Part shown: positions 63,573 through 64,000 of the stretch, in pieces
Position numbering within the stretch: the stretch's first letter is position 1
Layout of the letters: every line of letters starts with the position of its first letter
From: Sphingomonas paucimobilis NBRC 13935
GTDB taxonomy: Bacteria > Pseudomonadota > Alphaproteobacteria > Sphingomonadales > Sphingomonadaceae
NCBI RefSeq assembly: GCF_000739895.2
Contig: NZ_BBJS01000004.1
Coordinates: 1 to 64,000, forward strand
Direction of reading: 5' to 3'
Length of the DNA: 64,000 nucleotides
The notes under the pieces: model-generated
What the model was told of the DNA's origin: nothing
Seen by the model: the letters and a program-made list of their open reading frames with translations, nothing else
The model's database searches: none
Position numbers and translations under genes: made by a program

Positions 63573-63579
63573 GCCTGTC

Positions 63580-63609
63580 GGCCCGGTTCACCTTCGGGTG
63601 GACCGGGCC
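63580..63609 (+). other. Hairpin in the dnaK-dnaJ spacer
   Basis: A 13-bp stem (63580-63592 with 63597-63609, loop TTCG, one wobble) stands eight bases after the dnaK stop, without a T-run. A second small stem, GCCCCG/CGGGGC (63632-63637 with 63647-63652), follows. They probably stabilise dnaK mRNA or reduce read-through into dnaJ. Confidence 0.5.
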
Positions 63610-63749
63610 ATGGCTTTGCGTTTGGAATACCGCCCCGGCGTTTTTTCGGGGCATGAAGTGGCGAAGCGCTTGGCGGTGTCGCTCCGTCTGGCCTGACGGC
63701 ACGGAGGGTCGACGGGGCACGCGCTGAAGCGGACGGGGCAAGACCGGGC

Positions 63750-64000
63750 ATGAGCACGACGATCGATTACTACGAACTGCTGGAATGCGAGCGTACGGCG
63801 GACGATGCGACGATCAAGTCGCGCTACCGCAAGCTGGCCATGCAATATCATCCCGACCGCAATGCAGGCTGCAAGGAATCCGAGGCCAAGTTCAAGGCGA
63901 TCAGCGAAGCCTATGACTGCCTGAAGGACCCCCAGAAACGCGCGGCCTATGATCGCTATGGCCATGCCGCGTTCCAGCAGGGCGGCATGGGTGGTGGCGG
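63750..64000 (+). CDS. dnaJ: Chaperone protein DnaJ (partial, cut by window end)
   Basis: DnaJ stimulates DnaK ATPase. The first 83 codons are present, beginning [20 protein letters not shown], with the J-domain HPD motif in QYHPDRN near residue 33 and [15 protein letters not shown] at the end of the J domain, followed by the start of the Gly-rich region. The gene continues beyond the window; the cut is at the window edge, not a truncation in the genome. Confidence 0.95.
   Translation, partial: MSTTIDYYELLECERTADDATIKSRYRKLAMQYHPDRNAGCKESEAKFKAISEAYDCLKDPQKRAAYDRYGHAAFQQGGMGGG

Overview
The window is a high-GC stretch of a bacterial chromosome that looks like a Sphingomonadales alphaproteobacterium (Sphingomonas or a close relative). 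The evidence is the gene set and order (spc operon ending in secY-adk, hrcA-rph-rdgB-hemW, the ATP12 chaperone, the SspB family), the 16-residue-type glycine-zipper proteins, and many intergenic hairpin repeats with the core CTTCGACTTCGCTCAG. The genus is an inference. There are no prophages, insertion sequences, CRISPR arrays or obvious genomic islands. Nearly all of the window is housekeeping DNA.

Layout. 72-147 is tRNA-Trp (minus). 452-4912 is the str operon (rpsL, rpsG, fusA, tuf). 5509-10930 is the S10 operon (rpsJ to rpsQ). 11165-17976 is the spc operon (rplN to rplO, then secY-adk, probably with its own promoter). The usual continuation (rpsM, rpsK, rpoA, rplQ) is absent here. 18207-22648 holds xerC, a DedA protein, lepB-rnc and era. 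22719-29273 holds queG, an ABC-2 export pair, an exported MsrB, a CHAP protein and an M1 aminopeptidase. 29381-34755 holds a HIRAN protein, a LysE-type exporter, a lipoprotein, an EI24 protein, a PfkB kinase and an APC permease.

34921-38917 is a histidine cluster read leftward (hisB-hisH-hisA-hisF, then hisE and a HIT protein), interrupted by a repeat island. 38990-41193 holds sspB and fumC. 41294-46886 holds a TRIC-type channel, several glycine-zipper proteins, crcB and rluC/D. 46940-49365 holds an HAD phosphatase, the ATP synthase chaperone ATP12 and gmk. 49447-54283 holds gshB, yraN, rsmI, an LpoA-like lipoprotein and cutA. 54280-64000 holds hemW, a CAP protein, rdgB, rph, hrcA-grpE, a lone flagellin gene, a copper chaperone, dnaK and the start of dnaJ.

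How it works together: the first 18 kb makes ribosomes, translation factors and the Sec channel. lepB, rnc and era process exported proteins, rRNA and 30S subunits. hrcA-grpE and dnaK-dnaJ form the Hsp70 chaperone set with its repressor. The most notable observations are Arg at the streptomycin-critical position 88 of S12; a repeat family whose stem arms covary between copies and which sits only at gene ends; a leader with competing stems upstream of rplC; two divergent gene pairs whose start codons overlap; and a queG gene whose last codons and stop lie inside a repeat. I found no clearly new multi-gene system.
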